A stretch of 8,316 nucleotides of DNA from a bacterium (GTDB lineage Bacteria > Patescibacteriota > Minisyncoccia > Portnoybacterales > JAGGTM01). The notes beneath the pieces were generated by a model that saw only the letters and a program-made list of their open reading frames with translations, did not search any database and was not told where the DNA came from. Positions 1-5,700 of this stretch are shown here, piece by piece. Made by a program: the position numbers and the translations under genes. Position 1 is the stretch's first letter; the number at the start of each line of letters is the position of its first letter. The stretch spans positions 1 to 8,316 of the forward strand of contig JAGGTM010000022.1 in NCBI GenBank assembly GCA_021163745.1. The letters run 5' to 3'.

Positions 1-13
1 CCGGCAATATAAT

Positions 14-85
14 TTGCGGGGGCAGGATTCGAACCTGCAACCTTCGGGTTATGAGCCCGACGAGCTGCCATTGCTCCACCCCGCT
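14..85 (-). tRNA. Initiator tRNA-fMet (anticodon CAT)
   Basis: Read on the minus strand this folds into a full cloverleaf. The acceptor stem has 6 pairs, the D stem is GAGC/GCTC, the anticodon stem TCGGG/CCCGA encloses loop CTCATAA (anticodon CAT at 53-51), and the T stem GCAGG/CCTGC encloses loop TTCGAAT. Three features mark it as the initiator rather than elongator Met tRNA: three consecutive G-C pairs at the base of the anticodon stem, the A11-U24 pair in the D stem, and no pair between positions 1 and 72 (here A1 and A72). The discriminator base is A. The CCA end is not encoded, so it must be added by a nucleotidyltransferase. Its role is to bring formyl-Met to the ribosomal P site. Confidence 0.97.
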
Positions 86-92
86 GTTTTTT

Positions 93-120
93 ATTATAAT
101 CTTTAATAAAAAATTTGCAA
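93..120 (-). promoter_or_regulatory. Probable sigma70-type promoter of the tRNA gene
   Basis: On the minus strand there is a perfect TATAAT (98 to 93), preceded after a 16-nt spacer by TTGCAA (120 to 115; 4 of 6 match to TTGACA). The -10 box ends 7 nt before the mature tRNA 5' end at 85, so transcription would begin at or next to the tRNA. The boxes are seen directly; promoter function is inferred. Confidence 0.6.
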
Positions 121-165
121 GAATTTATATAGCTATTAGTTATTAAAAGTGCTAAGCACTATGTA

Positions 166-300
166 GATATTGGATGTTAGAGATGGGGTCCTAGTTCGTC
201 TGTTGGACGAGCGGATCGGGATATTGGATGTTGAAAATGACAAAACTTCAAACATCGAACATCCAACGTTCTATATTAGATATTTAATGTTCAATATTTC
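166..300. repeat. Degenerate heptameric repeats in both orientations
   Basis: The 13-mer GATATTGGATGTT occurs at 166-178 and again at 220-232. A degenerate copy (11 of 13) lies at 279-291. Between them the same words appear inverted: TTGGATGTT at 224-232 pairs with AACATCCAA at 258-266, which could form a hairpin. Read on the minus strand, 268-242 runs in steps of 7 (GTTGGAT, GTTCGAT, GTTTGAA, GTTTTGT), so the block looks like a decayed heptamer array. A separate 7-bp hairpin (194-200 with 206-212, 5-nt loop) sits between the two perfect copies. No open reading frame is evident here. Confidence 0.6.
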
Positions 301-475
301 AAAAGCTAGGAATCAAACCTGCCCTCTCAAACTTTGCTAAAAGCAGAATTTAGGAGGACTGTTATTCAGTATACGAGAATAATTGAGCCGAGACAATTTA
401 TTGTGGTCTTGCCCTTGGTAAAGTTTTAGCGAGTCAAAGGGTGAAGATTCCGGGTATTTTATTTTTTAAAAATTG
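301..475. other. Non-coding stretch with small hairpins, unidentified
   Basis: This part of the 489-nt gap between the tRNA and the first protein gene has no convincing reading frame. It contains weak inverted repeats: TGCT/AGCA near 333-345, AGAC...GTCT at 391-409, and CCCTT/AAGGG at about 412-441. On the minus strand one piece (about 306-321) resembles a degenerate tRNA T arm, but no acceptor or anticodon stem goes with it. I recognise no riboswitch, tmRNA or other RNA family. It may be decayed sequence or the 3' part of the neighbouring repeat block. Confidence 0.35.
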
Positions 476-484
476 TGATATAAT
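476..484 (+). promoter_or_regulatory. Extended -10 promoter for the SLOG-like gene
   Basis: The sequence TGATATAAT is a perfect TATAAT (479-484) with an upstream TGN extension (476-478). The -35 region at about 456-461 is A/T-rich with no good TTGACA match, as is usual for extended -10 promoters. The expected start of transcription near 491 would give a leader of about 85 nt before the ATG at 575. Confidence 0.5.
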
Positions 485-524
485 ACTAAAGTTAGAATAT
501 TGACCAAAGAATGAAAAATCGGGG

Positions 525-549
525 AGAGAGATTTTTAGGTAATTTCTCT
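525..549 (+). promoter_or_regulatory. Leader hairpin upstream of the SLOG-like gene
   Basis: AGAGAGATT (525-533) pairs with AATTTCTCT (541-549): 9 pairs including one G-T, with a 7-nt loop. It lies in the predicted leader, 25 nt before the start codon, and is followed by T-rich sequence interrupted by A and C. It could be an RNA stability or attenuation element; a true terminator is less likely because the stem is A/T-rich and the T tract is broken. Confidence 0.3.
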
Positions 550-574
550 TCTTATTTTTCATTTTTTCATTTTT

Positions 575-1141
575 ATGAGATATAAAATTGCAGTGTCGGG
601 TGCGGCGGAGATAAATCATTGCGAAAAAACAGCCGCAAAAAAGGCAGAAGAAGTTGGGAAAGAGATTATTAGACATAATGGAATTTTGATTACAGGAGCA
701 ACTACAGGAATTCCTTATTATGCGGCAAAAGGAGCAAAAAAAGCAAATGGAATAGTGATAGGAGTTTCTCCGGCCGCTTCGGAAAAATCACATTTGAGAA
801 AGTATCGTCTTCCTATTGATAATCATGATTTAATTATTTATACTGGATTTGAATATGCGGGAAGAAATTTATTTTTATGTCGTTGTGCAGATGGAGTAAT
901 AATTATTTGCGGAAGAATAGGAACATTAAATGAATTTACTATTAGCTTTGAGGAAAAGAAGCCAATTGGGATATTAACAAATACAGGAGGAACTGCAGAT
1001 ATAATAAAAGGAATTGTGGAAAATTCTCATCGTGGGCCGGGAAAAATTGTATACGATAGTAACCCAAAAAAGCTAGTAGAAAAATTAACAAAGTTAATTG
1101 ATGAAGAGAGAAATTCCGCACAAAACAAAAGTAGGACTTGA
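575..1141 (+). CDS. SLOG/LOG-superfamily Rossmann nucleotide-binding protein
   Basis: This 188-residue soluble protein has the layout of the SLOG superfamily, which includes LOG phosphoribohydrolases, TIGR00725-type proteins and DprA. A beta strand (KIAVSGA, residues 4-10) is followed by a glycine-rich loop at residues 41-45 (GATTG), then AAKGAKKANGIVIGVSP (50-66). The family signature usually written PGGxGTxxE appears as CGRIGTLNE at 112-120. LOG enzymes release cytokinin-type bases from nucleotide monophosphates, but many relatives only bind nucleotides or related ligands, and the missing PGG makes a LOG reaction uncertain. The Arg at 97 could correspond to the conserved active-site Arg. 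The ATG at 575 begins directly before the first strand and has no Shine-Dalgarno motif. The stop codon lies 3 nt before a palindromic repeat. Substrate and pathway are unknown. Confidence 0.8.
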   Translation: MRYKIAVSGAAEINHCEKTAAKKAEEVGKEIIRHNGILITGATTGIPYYAAKGAKKANGIVIGVSPAASEKSHLRKYRLPIDNHDLIIYTGFEYAGRNLFLCRCADGVIIICGRIGTLNEFTISFEEKKPIGILTNTGGTADIIKGIVENSHRGPGKIVYDSNPKKLVEKLTKLIDEERNSAQNKSRT

Positions 1142-1144
1142 TTT

Positions 1145-1182
1145 TACCCCACCCCACGGCTGTAAAACCGTATTGCGGGGTA
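1145..1182 (+). repeat. C-rich palindromic repeat, copy 1 (upstream of rpsU)
   Basis: TACCCC (1145-1150) pairs with GGGGTA (1177-1182), and inside it ACGG (1156-1159) pairs with CCGT (1168-1171), with an internal loop between. The sequence aligns almost base for base with the first part of the element after rpsU (from 1434), including the flanking GATTT. It starts 3 nt after the stop of the upstream gene. No T tract follows, so it is not a good terminator. Confidence 0.65.
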
Positions 1183-1210
1183 ACTAAACTCGCTTTCTAT
1201 AAATAAATTT

Positions 1211-1429
1211 ATGAGCATAGAAGTAAAAAGAAAACCAAAAGAAACAGTTTCTGCTTTAGTAAGACGCTTTTCCAGAGCGGTTCAAAAAAGCGGTATTTTA
1301 AACGAGGCAAAAAAGAGAAGATTTTACATCAAAAAAAAGACCAGGAGAGAGAAACGGGAATCTGCGTTGAGAAGAATTAGAATTATTAAGGAGCGAGAAA
1401 AATTGAAAAAGCTGGGTTTCTTTTCCTAA
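1211..1429 (+). CDS. rpsU: Small ribosomal subunit protein bS21
   Basis: This 72-residue, strongly basic protein matches bS21 in length (E. coli has 71 residues) and pattern. It has a short N-terminal strand (residues 2-8), then a helix with ALVRRFSRAVQKSG (15-28), the ILNEAKKRRFYIKKKTRREKR block (29-49), and an Arg/Lys-rich helical tail. bS21 sits on the 30S platform near the anti-Shine-Dalgarno end of 16S rRNA and helps mRNA binding in initiation. The ATG at 1211 gives the family N-terminus; upstream is A/T-rich with no Shine-Dalgarno motif. The gene is bracketed by two copies of a palindromic repeat, the downstream one probably a terminator. It is followed by ybeY, whose product processes 16S rRNA, so the two may share transcription. 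Confidence 0.93.
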   Translation: MSIEVKRKPKETVSALVRRFSRAVQKSGILNEAKKRRFYIKKKTRREKRESALRRIRIIKEREKLKKLGFFS

Positions 1430-1438
1430 ATCTGATTT

Positions 1439-1500
1439 ACCCCACACCACGGCTATAAGGCCGTAGTATGTGGTAAAGCTGTAGTGTGGGGTTTGTTTTA
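1439..1500 (+). terminator. Probable intrinsic terminator; palindromic repeat copy 2
   Basis: Arm 1 (1439-1454, ACCCCACACCACGGCT) pairs with arm 3 (1477-1492, AGCTGTAGTGTGGGGT) in 15 of 16 positions, counting one G-T pair. A T-rich run (TTTGTTTT) follows the stem, as in an intrinsic terminator, 9 nt after the rpsU stop. A middle arm (1458-1474) can also pair with arm 1, at about 13 positions with a 3-nt loop, so two folds compete. The 5' half is a copy of the repeat at 1145-1182. The terminator would separate rpsU from ybeY or reduce read-through. Confidence 0.6.
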
Positions 1501-1546
1501 ATAAATCAACAATACCCTGTTTTGTTTTTATTTTATTAGTTTATTT

Positions 1547-2098
1547 ATGATTATAGAAATTCATAATTTTACCCAGAGCCATATAGATGAGGAGCTATTT
1601 AAGAAAGCTGGCGAACTTGCTTTAAGAATAATAAAAAAAGAGAGGCCGGATTTTAAATTAAAGGGGGAGGTAGAGATAAGTTTAGCTATTGTTGGAGATG
1701 GAAGAATGAGAAAGTTAAATAAAATTTACAGAGGTAGAAATAGAACTACAGATGTTCTTGCATTTTCTAATTTTGCAAAACCATCAAGGGCAAAGAAAAC
1801 TGGTTCGATCATTAAATATTTAGCAAAGATGTATCCAAGGGTAAAGGGCATTGAATTTGTAGAATTCCCTGATGGGATTAATAGATTAGGGGAGATAGTA
1901 ATTTCTCATCCCCGCGCAAAAAAACAGGCAAAAAGAATCGGACATTCTATAAGCAAAGAATTGAGCATTTTGTTTATTCACGGTATTCTTCATCTGTTTG
2001 GGTATGACCATGAGAGAGGAGAAAGACAAAGAAAAGAGATGGAAATGATGGAACGGAAAATTTTAAAAGAACTAGAAAAGGATATCCCTTTAGATTAA
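1547..2098 (+). CDS. ybeY: Endoribonuclease YbeY (rRNA maturation factor)
   Basis: YbeY is a zinc-dependent single-strand RNase that takes part in 16S rRNA 3'-end maturation and ribosome quality control in the cytoplasm. The family zinc motif HxxxHxxxxxH is complete: H145, H149 and H155 in HGILHLFGYDH, with Asp154 before the last His. The other conserved block, NRTTDVLAF (65-73), is followed later by RLGEIVIS (113-120). These two blocks normally lie closer together; here about 40 residues (74-112), rich in Lys and Arg, separate them, which explains the length of 183 against a usual 150 or so. The ATG at 1547 fits the family N-terminus and has no Shine-Dalgarno motif. It follows rpsU, so its transcription may depend on read-through of the hairpin at 1439-1492. 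A possible decayed repeat copy lies downstream. Confidence 0.93.
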   Translation: MIIEIHNFTQSHIDEELFKKAGELALRIIKKERPDFKLKGEVEISLAIVGDGRMRKLNKIYRGRNRTTDVLAFSNFAKPSRAKKTGSIIKYLAKMYPRVKGIEFVEFPDGINRLGEIVISHPRAKKQAKRIGHSISKELSILFIHGILHLFGYDHERGERQRKEMEMMERKILKELEKDIPLD

Positions 2099-2160
2099 AA
2101 ACTTTGATGCGGCGCTGCACCTATAAGCCGTTAATTTTATCTGGGTAAGTATTATTAATT

Positions 2161-3510
2161 ATGAAAATTATCGCCGATTTGCATTTACATTCTAAATATT
2201 CCAGGGCTACCTCATCTGACATGGATATAGAAAATATGAGTAAGTGGGCGAGAATTAAGGGGGTCAATGTTTTGGGAACAGGAGATTTTACACACCCTTT
2301 ATGGTTGAAAGAATTGAAAGAGAAGTTAGAAGAAGCGGAAGACGGTCTTTATAAATTGAAGAAAAAGAATTTTTTATTGAAAGATGTTAAAGGTAACAAT
2401 TTAGGTTTTTATAATATAAATTTGGCGTCAAATTCTAACAACAGAGACAATCAACTGAGATTTATATTAACCACGGAAATAAGTTGTATTTATTCTAAAA
2501 ACAACAGAACTAGAAAAATCCATTTAGTAGTTTTGGCTCCGTCCTTTGAGATGGTTGAGAAGATTAATAGTTACTTGAGCTGGATTGGAAATCTCAAGGC
2601 AGATGGTAGGCCTATTTTGGGGGTAGATGCAAAAGAGCTATTAAAAATAATTTTAAATACCTGTCCAGATTGTATGGTGATACCTGCGCATATATATACT
2701 CCATGGTTTTCTCTGTTCGGAGCTAATTCTGGATTTGATTCTATAGAAGAATGCTTTGAAGAATATTCAAAATATATTTATGCCGGTGAGACAGGTTTAT
2801 CTTCTGATCCTGAGATGAGTTGGAGAAATTCTTCTTTAGATAATATTACCTTGGTTTCCAACTCAGATGCTCACAGCCCAAGCAAAATTGGCAGAGAGGC
2901 AAATGTTTTTGAAGGAGAGAAATTAAGTTATAAAAATATTATAAGTGCAATTAAACTTGGAAAAAATGCAGATGAGTTTTGCGATTTAAAATTAGTTTCT
3001 ACTATTGAATTCTATCCGGAGGAGGGAAAATATCATTTTGATGGACATAGAAATTGTGGCATTTGTTTGTCTCCGGAAGATGCAAAAAAGATAAATAATA
3101 TTTGCCCAAAATGCAATAAACCTCTAACTATCGGGGTTTGTCATAGAGTAGAAGATTTATCTGATAGACCCAAGGGAGGGAGGCCGGATAAAATCATTCC
3201 ATTTTTGAAATTAATTCCGTTGGAAGAGATTATCGCGGATGCATTGGGAGTAAAAAGCACAACAAAAGCAGTTTTAGGGAAATATAAAGAACTTATAAAT
3301 TATTTTGGAAGCGAATTCAAAGTGCTCCTGGAGGCAGATATAAGCAGGATAGAACAACTGAGTTTACCGGAGATAGCGGAAGGGATAAGAAGGGTAAGAG
3401 AGGGAAAGGTTTATATATCTCCCGGTTATGACGGGGAATACGGAAAGATAAAAATTTTCAAGGAAGGAGAAGTTGAAAATTTTTCAAGAAAACAGGCCTC
3501 CTTATTTTAG
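2161..3510 (+). CDS. Endonuclease Q-like PHP-domain protein
   Basis: This 449-residue protein opens with the PHP metal motif DLHLHSKYS (H8, H10). Further candidate metal ligands are D42/H45 (GTGDFTHP), E106, H121, H177 (PAHIYTPW) and D236/H238 (SNSDAHSP). A four-cysteine zinc finger follows (C299, C302, C315, C318), then a conserved helical C-terminus with IPLEEIIADALGV (352-364) and SPGYDGEYG (420-428). This order matches the endonuclease Q family (TIGR00375-like), which nicks DNA 5' of deaminated bases such as uracil and hypoxanthine and at abasic sites. EndoQ was first studied in Thermococcales and also occurs in some bacteria. All metal ligands seem intact, so it is probably active. The ATG at 2161 lies just before the first PHP motif; no Shine-Dalgarno motif is seen. 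The gap of 62 nt after ybeY is compatible with one transcript. Confidence 0.87.
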   Translation: MKIIADLHLHSKYSRATSSDMDIENMSKWARIKGVNVLGTGDFTHPLWLKELKEKLEEAEDGLYKLKKKNFLLKDVKGNNLGFYNINLASNSNNRDNQLRFILTTEISCIYSKNNRTRKIHLVVLAPSFEMVEKINSYLSWIGNLKADGRPILGVDAKELLKIILNTCPDCMVIPAHIYTPWFSLFGANSGFDSIEECFEEYSKYIYAGETGLSSDPEMSWRNSSLDNITLVSNSDAHSPSKIGREANVFEGEKLSYKNIISAIKLGKNADEFCDLKLVSTIEFYPEEGKYHFDGHRNCGICLSPEDAKKINNICPKCNKPLTIGVCHRVEDLSDRPKGGRPDKIIPFLKLIPLEEIIADALGVKSTTKAVLGKYKELINYFGSEFKVLLEADISRIEQLSLPEIAEGIRRVREGKVYISPGYDGEYGKIKIFKEGEVENFSRKQASLF

Positions 3511-3778
3511 TATTTCGCTGGGATTTTATTCGTTTCACTAAGGTTTCGCACGTTTTATTAGGCGCTTTCCCTCGGCTTTGCCGAGAGTAAAATCTTCGGA
3601 ATGCCCCTTCTCGTTATTACTAGTAGGCGAAGCCGAAGAAGCAATCTCTCGGGATTGCATAGTATGCTCTGAGCAGAATAAATGGTCTCGTAATGTTTTT
3701 TTATCCTGTGTCAATAAAAAATATGGTACAGGGCTTATCTTATGCTAACAAAGGCATAGCACAGATCTTGCTTATATT
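3511..3778. other. Hairpin-rich non-coding spacer
   Basis: This 268-nt gap between the EndoQ-like gene and lepB has no credible gene. It holds several compact inverted repeats: CTCGGC/GCCGAG around TTT (3571-3585), GGC/GCC around GAA (3626-3634), GCAATC/GATTGC (3641-3658), TGCTC/GAGCA around one T (3665-3675), CCTGT/ACAGG (3705-3732) and TATGC/GCATA (3741-3758). The 3573-3582 word also recurs inverted at 3626-3635. No clear promoter for lepB was found; a TATATT at 3773-3778 touches its ATG and is too close to serve the annotated start. Confidence 0.5.
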
Positions 3779-4315
3779 ATGAAAAAATTTTTTTTATTCA
3801 TTTTTGAAGTAGTAAAAGTAGTAATAGTGTCATTAGCTATTATTATCCCTGTGAGATATTTTTTGATTCAACCATTTTTTGTAAGAGGGGCGTCTATGGA
3901 GCCAAACTTTAATAATGGGGATTATTTAATCGTTGATGAGTTGAGTTACAGAGTTAGAGAACCTGAAAGGGGGGAGGTGATTGTATTTAGGTATCCCCTG
4001 AATCCCTCTTCTTATTATATTAAGAGAATCATTGGATTACCCGGAGAGACGATAGAGATAAAAGATAGCAAAGTAGTTATTTATAATAAAGAATTTCCTG
4101 ACGGGATTATATTAGATGAATCGGAGTATTTAAAATCTGGACAAACTACATGGGGAAATGTTAAAATGAAATTGGAGAAAGACGAGTATTTTGTGATGGG
4201 AGATAACAGAAATGCATCTTCTGATTCTAGAAGATGGGGTCCGGTTCCTAAAAAATATATTATAGGAAGGGTTTGGATCAGGGCTTGGCCATTTAGCAAT
4301 GCAGCAATTTTTTAG
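3779..4315 (+). CDS. lepB: Signal peptidase I
   Basis: Type I signal peptidase removes signal peptides from exported proteins at the outer face of the cytoplasmic membrane. The 178-residue protein has one N-terminal membrane segment (about residues 8-30). The Ser motif RGASMEPN carries the nucleophile S39. The Lys motif YYIKRIIGLPGE carries the general base K82. Two further conserved blocks are MGDNRNASSDSRRWGPVP (140-157) and the IIGRVWIRAWPF end (161-172). Both catalytic residues and all boxes are present. The size is like that of short Gram-positive SipS-type enzymes, without the large insertions of E. coli LepB. The ATG at 3779 puts three residues (MKK) before the hydrophobic segment, and there is no Shine-Dalgarno motif. 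hisS follows after 64 nt, with a heptamer repeat between them. Confidence 0.95.
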   Translation: MKKFFLFIFEVVKVVIVSLAIIIPVRYFLIQPFFVRGASMEPNFNNGDYLIVDELSYRVREPERGEVIVFRYPLNPSSYYIKRIIGLPGETIEIKDSKVVIYNKEFPDGIILDESEYLKSGQTTWGNVKMKLEKDEYFVMGDNRNASSDSRRWGPVPKKYIIGRVWIRAWPFSNAAIF

Positions 4316-4334
4316 TTGATTTCAATTCTTTTTC

Positions 4335-4370
4335 TTGTCAACTGTCAACTGCCAACTGTCAACTGTCAAT
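4335..4370. repeat. TCAACTG heptamer tandem repeat
   Basis: Units TCAACTG lie at 4338-4344, 4345-4351, 4352-4358 (CCAACTG) and 4359-4365, flanked by partial units at both ends. The array fills most of the gap between lepB and hisS and ends 9 nt before the hisS ATG. A TTG at 4335 reads through it in frame with hisS, so a gene caller may wrongly add 15 residues to HisS. Confidence 0.85.
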
Positions 4371-4379
4371 TATAAAGTT

Positions 4380-5681
4380 ATGCCCAAAAGAAAATTTAGA
4401 CAATTTCATAGACCAAAAGGCATGCATGATATTTTACCTGATGAATGGCCTTATTGGAGGAAAATTTACAAAACTTTAAGCAAATTGTCAGAAGATTATG
4501 GATTTTCTCGAATTGATACTCCTATTCTGGAGGAAACGGATTTATATTTAAGAAGCACTGGAGAAGGCACAGATATCGTAGAAAAACAAATGTATAACTT
4601 AAAAACTAAGGGAGGAGATTATTTGACCTTAAGACCAGAGGGAACACCGGGGATCGTTCGTGCTTACATAGAAAATGGCATGATAGGCATGTCGCAGCCG
4701 GTTAAACTTTATTATGTCGGACCGTTTTTTCGTTATGAAGCGCCGCAGCATGGTAGATATAGGGAGTTTCATCAATGGGGATTAGAAGCAATAGGCGGAA
4801 GCTCCCCTGTATTAGATGCTCAGATTATTTTTGTGTTCTATATTTTTTTGAAAGAGTTGGGAATCAAGAATTTATCTATTCAAATAAATAGCATTGGATG
4901 TAAAGAATGCAGGCCGGGTTATCGGAGGGCGTTAGTAGCTTATTATAAATATAAGAAAGCGAAACTTTGTTCTGATTGCAGAAGAAGGTTGGGCATAAAC
5001 CCGCTACGACTTTTGGATTGCAAAAATCCGTCCTGTCAGAATTTAGCCCGAGAAGCTCCTCAGGTTTTAGATTATTTGTGTGATGATTGTAAGTCGCATT
5101 TCAAAAATGTGTTAGAATTTTTAGATGAATTAGAACTTCCTTATTTTTTAAATCCTCATTTAGTTAGGGGCCTAGATTATTACACAAAAACTGTATTTGA
5201 AATTTTGCCTGAAGAAGGCAAGGATTTAAGGCAATCTGCTTTAGCAGCGGGAGGTAGGTTTGATAATTTAGTAGAGTTTTTAGGGGGTAAACCAACTCCT
5301 GCAGTAGGAGGGGCCTTAGGAATAGAAAGGGTAATTTCTTTAATGAAGACAAGAAATATTAGAGCAGAAAAGGGAAAGAAAAATCAGATATTTTTTGCTC
5401 AATTGGGAGATTTGGCAAAGAAAAAAAGTTTAAAAATAATTGAAAAATTAAGGAAATCCGGATTTAGTGTTATTAGTGCCTTATCTAAAGATAGCATTAA
5501 ATCTCAATTAAAAATTGCGAATAAATACGAGGTTGATTTTTCTCTTATTTTGGGACATAAAGAGGCGCTGGAGGAAAAAATTATTATAAGGGATATGAAT
5601 ACCGGAATACAAGAAGTTGTAAAACTGAATGATTTAGCAAAAAAACTTAGACAAAAAATGAGAAGAAGAAAGAGAGTTTAA
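4380..5681 (+). CDS. hisS: Histidyl-tRNA synthetase
   Basis: This class II aminoacyl-tRNA synthetase of 433 residues charges tRNA-His. Visible parts in order: KGMHDILPDE (13-22), motif 1 region, TLRPEGTPG (83-91), motif 2 with FFRYEAPQHGRYREFHQ (116-132), the HisRS-specific LVRGLDYYTKTVFE (261-274) with R264, AAGGRFDNL (289-297), motif 3 with GGALGIERV (310-318), and a C-terminal anticodon-binding domain (about 335-425). The insertion region carries four Cys pairs (C174/C177, C197/C200, C214/C219, C234/C237) that may bind zinc. I chose the ATG at 4380 over an in-frame TTG at 4335, because the extra 15 residues would be encoded by the heptamer repeat and do not belong to the family. There is no Shine-Dalgarno motif. 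The HIT gene follows after 19 nt, so the two are probably cotranscribed. Confidence 0.95.
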   Translation: MPKRKFRQFHRPKGMHDILPDEWPYWRKIYKTLSKLSEDYGFSRIDTPILEETDLYLRSTGEGTDIVEKQMYNLKTKGGDYLTLRPEGTPGIVRAYIENGMIGMSQPVKLYYVGPFFRYEAPQHGRYREFHQWGLEAIGGSSPVLDAQIIFVFYIFLKELGIKNLSIQINSIGCKECRPGYRRALVAYYKYKKAKLCSDCRRRLGINPLRLLDCKNPSCQNLAREAPQVLDYLCDDCKSHFKNVLEFLDELELPYFLNPHLVRGLDYYTKTVFEILPEEGKDLRQSALAAGGRFDNLVEFLGGKPTPAVGGALGIERVISLMKTRNIRAEKGKKNQIFFAQLGDLAKKKSLKIIEKLRKSGFSVISALSKDSIKSQLKIANKYEVDFSLILGHKEALEEKIIIRDMNTGIQEVVKLNDLAKKLRQKMRRRKRV

Positions 5682-5700
5682 TGTCTTTTTTACAAAAATT

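Noticed and set aside
303..375. Second tRNA on the minus strand
   Set aside because: Only a T-arm-like piece is present; the anticodon and acceptor stems do not form.
500..505. TTGACC as a -35 box for the SLOG-like gene
   Set aside because: No -10-like hexamer lies 16-18 nt downstream; the extended -10 at 476-484 is better.
434..676. 80-codon minus-strand open frame overlapping the promoter and start of the SLOG-like gene
   Set aside because: It is Phe/Lys-rich low-complexity translation, overlaps a clear gene, and shows no domain.
1198..1203. TATAAA before rpsU as the -10 box of a leaderless promoter
   Set aside because: No -35 box or TGN extension accompanies it, and such words are frequent in A/T-rich DNA.
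3701..3710. DnaA-box-like TTATCC word, possible origin
   Set aside because: It is a single imperfect match without other boxes, a dnaA gene or an unwinding element.
4335..4379. TTG at 4335 as the start of HisS
   Set aside because: The extra 15 residues are the translation of the TCAACTG repeat; the ATG at 4380 gives the expected HisRS N-terminus.
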